The position numbers and the translations under genes were made by a program. Below, one piece after another: positions 62,933 to 64,000 of a stretch of 64,000 bases of DNA. This DNA is from Chitinophagaceae bacterium (lineage in GTDB: Bacteria > Bacteroidota > Bacteroidia > Chitinophagales > Chitinophagaceae), in the NCBI GenBank assembly GCA_016786885.1, contig JAEUVO010000008.1, forward strand, positions 1 through 64,000, given 5' to 3'. The notes under the pieces are model-generated. The model saw only the letters and a list, made by a program, of their open reading frames with translations, was not told the origin of the DNA and did not search any database. The first letter of the stretch is position 1. Every line of letters starts with the position of its first letter.

Positions 62933-63718
62933 ATGGACAGAGAGAAAGAACATAACTGCATAAGCAAAGACGAACTTATTGTTCAGACCAAGACAAATAT
63001 TGACAAATATGGACTTCAAGTAATAATGGTAAGTGGCTCTGATTATTCACCATCTTTCGCATATAGCATTGGACTTTTTGAGACTTACAAGCAACCTGAA
63101 ATAATTTGCTTTGGCTTGCCAGACAAACTTGGACACGAAATAATTAATGATGTCGCAGAATTTATAAAAAATGGTGACACCATAAAGACGTACACTAACT
63201 ATGACAACATTTTTAAAGACAGCAGAGCCGAGTTTTTACCTGTTGACGACAGAAATATAGATGATTACTTTGGAGCAGCATTAAACTACTATGATAAAAT
63301 CAAATTCCCAGCTGTACAACTTGTTTGGACTGACAGAAATGACAAGTTTCCTTGGGAAGAAAATTTTGAAGAAGATTTTTTACACGACCAACCTTTGCTT
63401 GACAGAAACGCTAACTTCAAATTTAGAGAAGCAAAAAATTTAGGAATATTTACGACCAGACAATGGTTAGAACTTGACAAACCAATATTAAGAGTTGTTC
63501 ACGACACAGACGGAGATTGGCAATTTCTAACAGGCGACCAAATGCCAGACGACATTAGACTCGTTGCGTTAGAAGAAATTGTAATTAGAGACAAAACTCT
63601 TAATGAAGTTTTTGATTTAGACTATGGTTATTCAATGGACAGAGACTATATCGGTGGAGAATGGACTAAAACAAAATTAGAAAATGAAGAAGACGAAGAA
63701 CAAAACAGCTGCCACTAA
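62933..63718 (+). CDS. DUF4262 protein
   Basis: 261 residues from the ATG at 62933; a GTG at 62906 lies inside the boundary element. The N-terminal DUF4262 part is HNCISKDELIVQTKTNIDKY, SYSIGL-like FAYSIGLFETYKQPEIICFG. It continues with YFGAALNYYDKIKFPAVQLV and an acidic tail. Function unknown; the stop codon lies inside the next attC-like element. It resembles a mobile cassette gene. Confidence 0.8.
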   Translation: MDREKEHNCISKDELIVQTKTNIDKYGLQVIMVSGSDYSPSFAYSIGLFETYKQPEIICFGLPDKLGHEIINDVAEFIKNGDTIKTYTNYDNIFKDSRAEFLPVDDRNIDDYFGAALNYYDKIKFPAVQLVWTDRNDKFPWEENFEEDFLHDQPLLDRNANFKFREAKNLGIFTTRQWLELDKPILRVVHDTDGDWQFLTGDQMPDDIRLVALEEIVIRDKTLNEVFDLDYGYSMDRDYIGGEWTKTKLENEEDEEQNSCH

Positions 63719-63851
63719 CATCATATTGGCAATAGTGGGGCTGACAGTTGTAGACTCAACGTTTGTAATTCTATTGGGCATTTGTGCAAATGTTGGGCTG
63801 ACGATTTTCAAATACCGCCACATCGCCAAGCCGTGTCCGTAAGCGGCACGC
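63710..63851. repeat. attC-like element 3
   Basis: It begins TGCCACTAAC (63710-63719), the exact complement of GTTAGTGGCA at 62902-62911. Its inner arms TTGGCAATAGTGG (63726-63738) and CCACATCGCCAA (63818-63829) pair with one mismatch and one extra base, a bulge typical of attC. It ends GTAAGCGGCACGC (63839-63851). Confidence 0.55.
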
Positions 63852-63880
63852 ATACTGCACTCCTTACAATTCAAAAAACC

Positions 63881-64000
63881 ATGTTGACAGATCAAGAATT
63901 ACTTAAAGTTTTTGCATGGCTACCTTACAGAGAAAACTGGCCTATAGATAGAAACCAGAAGGAAGATAACATTGAGAATTATTATGGGAGTTTAATAAAG
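63881..64000 (+). CDS. Partial hypothetical gene (third cassette)
   Basis: 40 codons are visible from the ATG at 63881 to the window end: MLTDQELLKVFAWLPYRENW, then PIDRNQKEDNIENYYGSLIK, with no stop. No family can be named from this fragment. It follows the third attC-like element by 30 bases, as a cassette gene would. Confidence 0.55.
   Translation, partial: MLTDQELLKVFAWLPYRENWPIDRNQKEDNIENYYGSLIK

Noticed and set aside
1..64000. CRISPR arrays and rRNA genes
   Set aside because: No regularly spaced repeats and no rRNA sequence were seen.

Overview
The window comes from a member of the Bacteroidota, most likely a Chitinophagaceae-type organism. The basis is two SusC/SusD outer-membrane pairs, a LytTR/LytS-type two-component pair, DUF6443 and DUF5977 Rhs proteins, a DUF3871 mobile-element protein and a large pectin locus with Bacteroidota-style multidomain enzymes. 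There is no rRNA and no CRISPR array. One intact tRNA, tRNA-Ala(GGC), is present.

Left part (1-7.4 kb): a SusC/SusD pair (SusD cut by the window edge), a sensor kinase/response regulator pair, a DoxX-like membrane protein, then small orphan genes beside what looks like the broken tail of a toxin gene. These run up to a 24-bp remnant of the tRNA-Ala 3' end followed by a terminator.

Genomic island (7,726-34,205, about 26.4 kb): it is bounded by a 50-bp direct repeat of the tRNA-Ala 3' half and carries a tyrosine recombinase next to the intact tRNA. The recombinase is split in two frames at a TTTTTTA heptamer. A 19-bp near-identical repeat lies just inside both ends. A separate 0.4-kb GIY-YIG nuclease cassette, itself flanked by tRNA 3'-end pieces and inverted hairpins, abuts the left end. 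From right to left the island holds: (i) recombinase, a small basic protein, a NUMOD4/HNH nuclease, a protein with family-A-polymerase-like motifs, a RecA-like ATPase, a DUF3871 protein, a RadC-like protein and an XRE regulator; (ii) a tight operon of DUF4160, DUF2442-HTH-ImmA/IrrE peptidase, a Cys-rich protein, radical SAM, DPPW methyltransferase, ASCH protein and P-loop kinase, with a 30-bp palindrome in front and a convergent HNH gene behind, which I read as a candidate defence or nucleotide-modification module; (iii) a five-gene Rhs operon: coiled-coil/beta-barrel protein, DUF5977 Rhs-like protein, a glutathione-peroxidase-fold protein that has lost all four catalytic residues, a DUF6443 Rhs protein with a variable tail, and a membrane protein that could be its immunity partner.

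Pectin locus (34.3-61.9 kb): a LacI-family regulator is divergent from SusC/SusD, pectate lyase, rhamnogalacturonan acetylesterase, an esterase-pectin methylesterase fusion, GH43, an oxidoreductase, an NTF2-like protein, a GH28-GH105 fusion, a second pectin methylesterase, then UxaB, UxaA, UxaC, KdgK, a YhcH-like protein, KDPG aldolase and an ExuT-like transporter. Together they take pectin to pyruvate and glyceraldehyde 3-phosphate by the isomerase route. Three related palindromic sites, before susC, before the GH28 gene and before kdgK, are probable LacI-regulator operators. A strong terminator closes the locus.

Right edge (61.9-64 kb): small genes of unknown function (DUF4375, DUF4262 and a partial gene) are separated by long imperfect inverted repeats. 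The first bases of each unit are complementary to the bases just after its gene, the geometry of integron gene cassettes and attC sites. No integron integrase is in the window.
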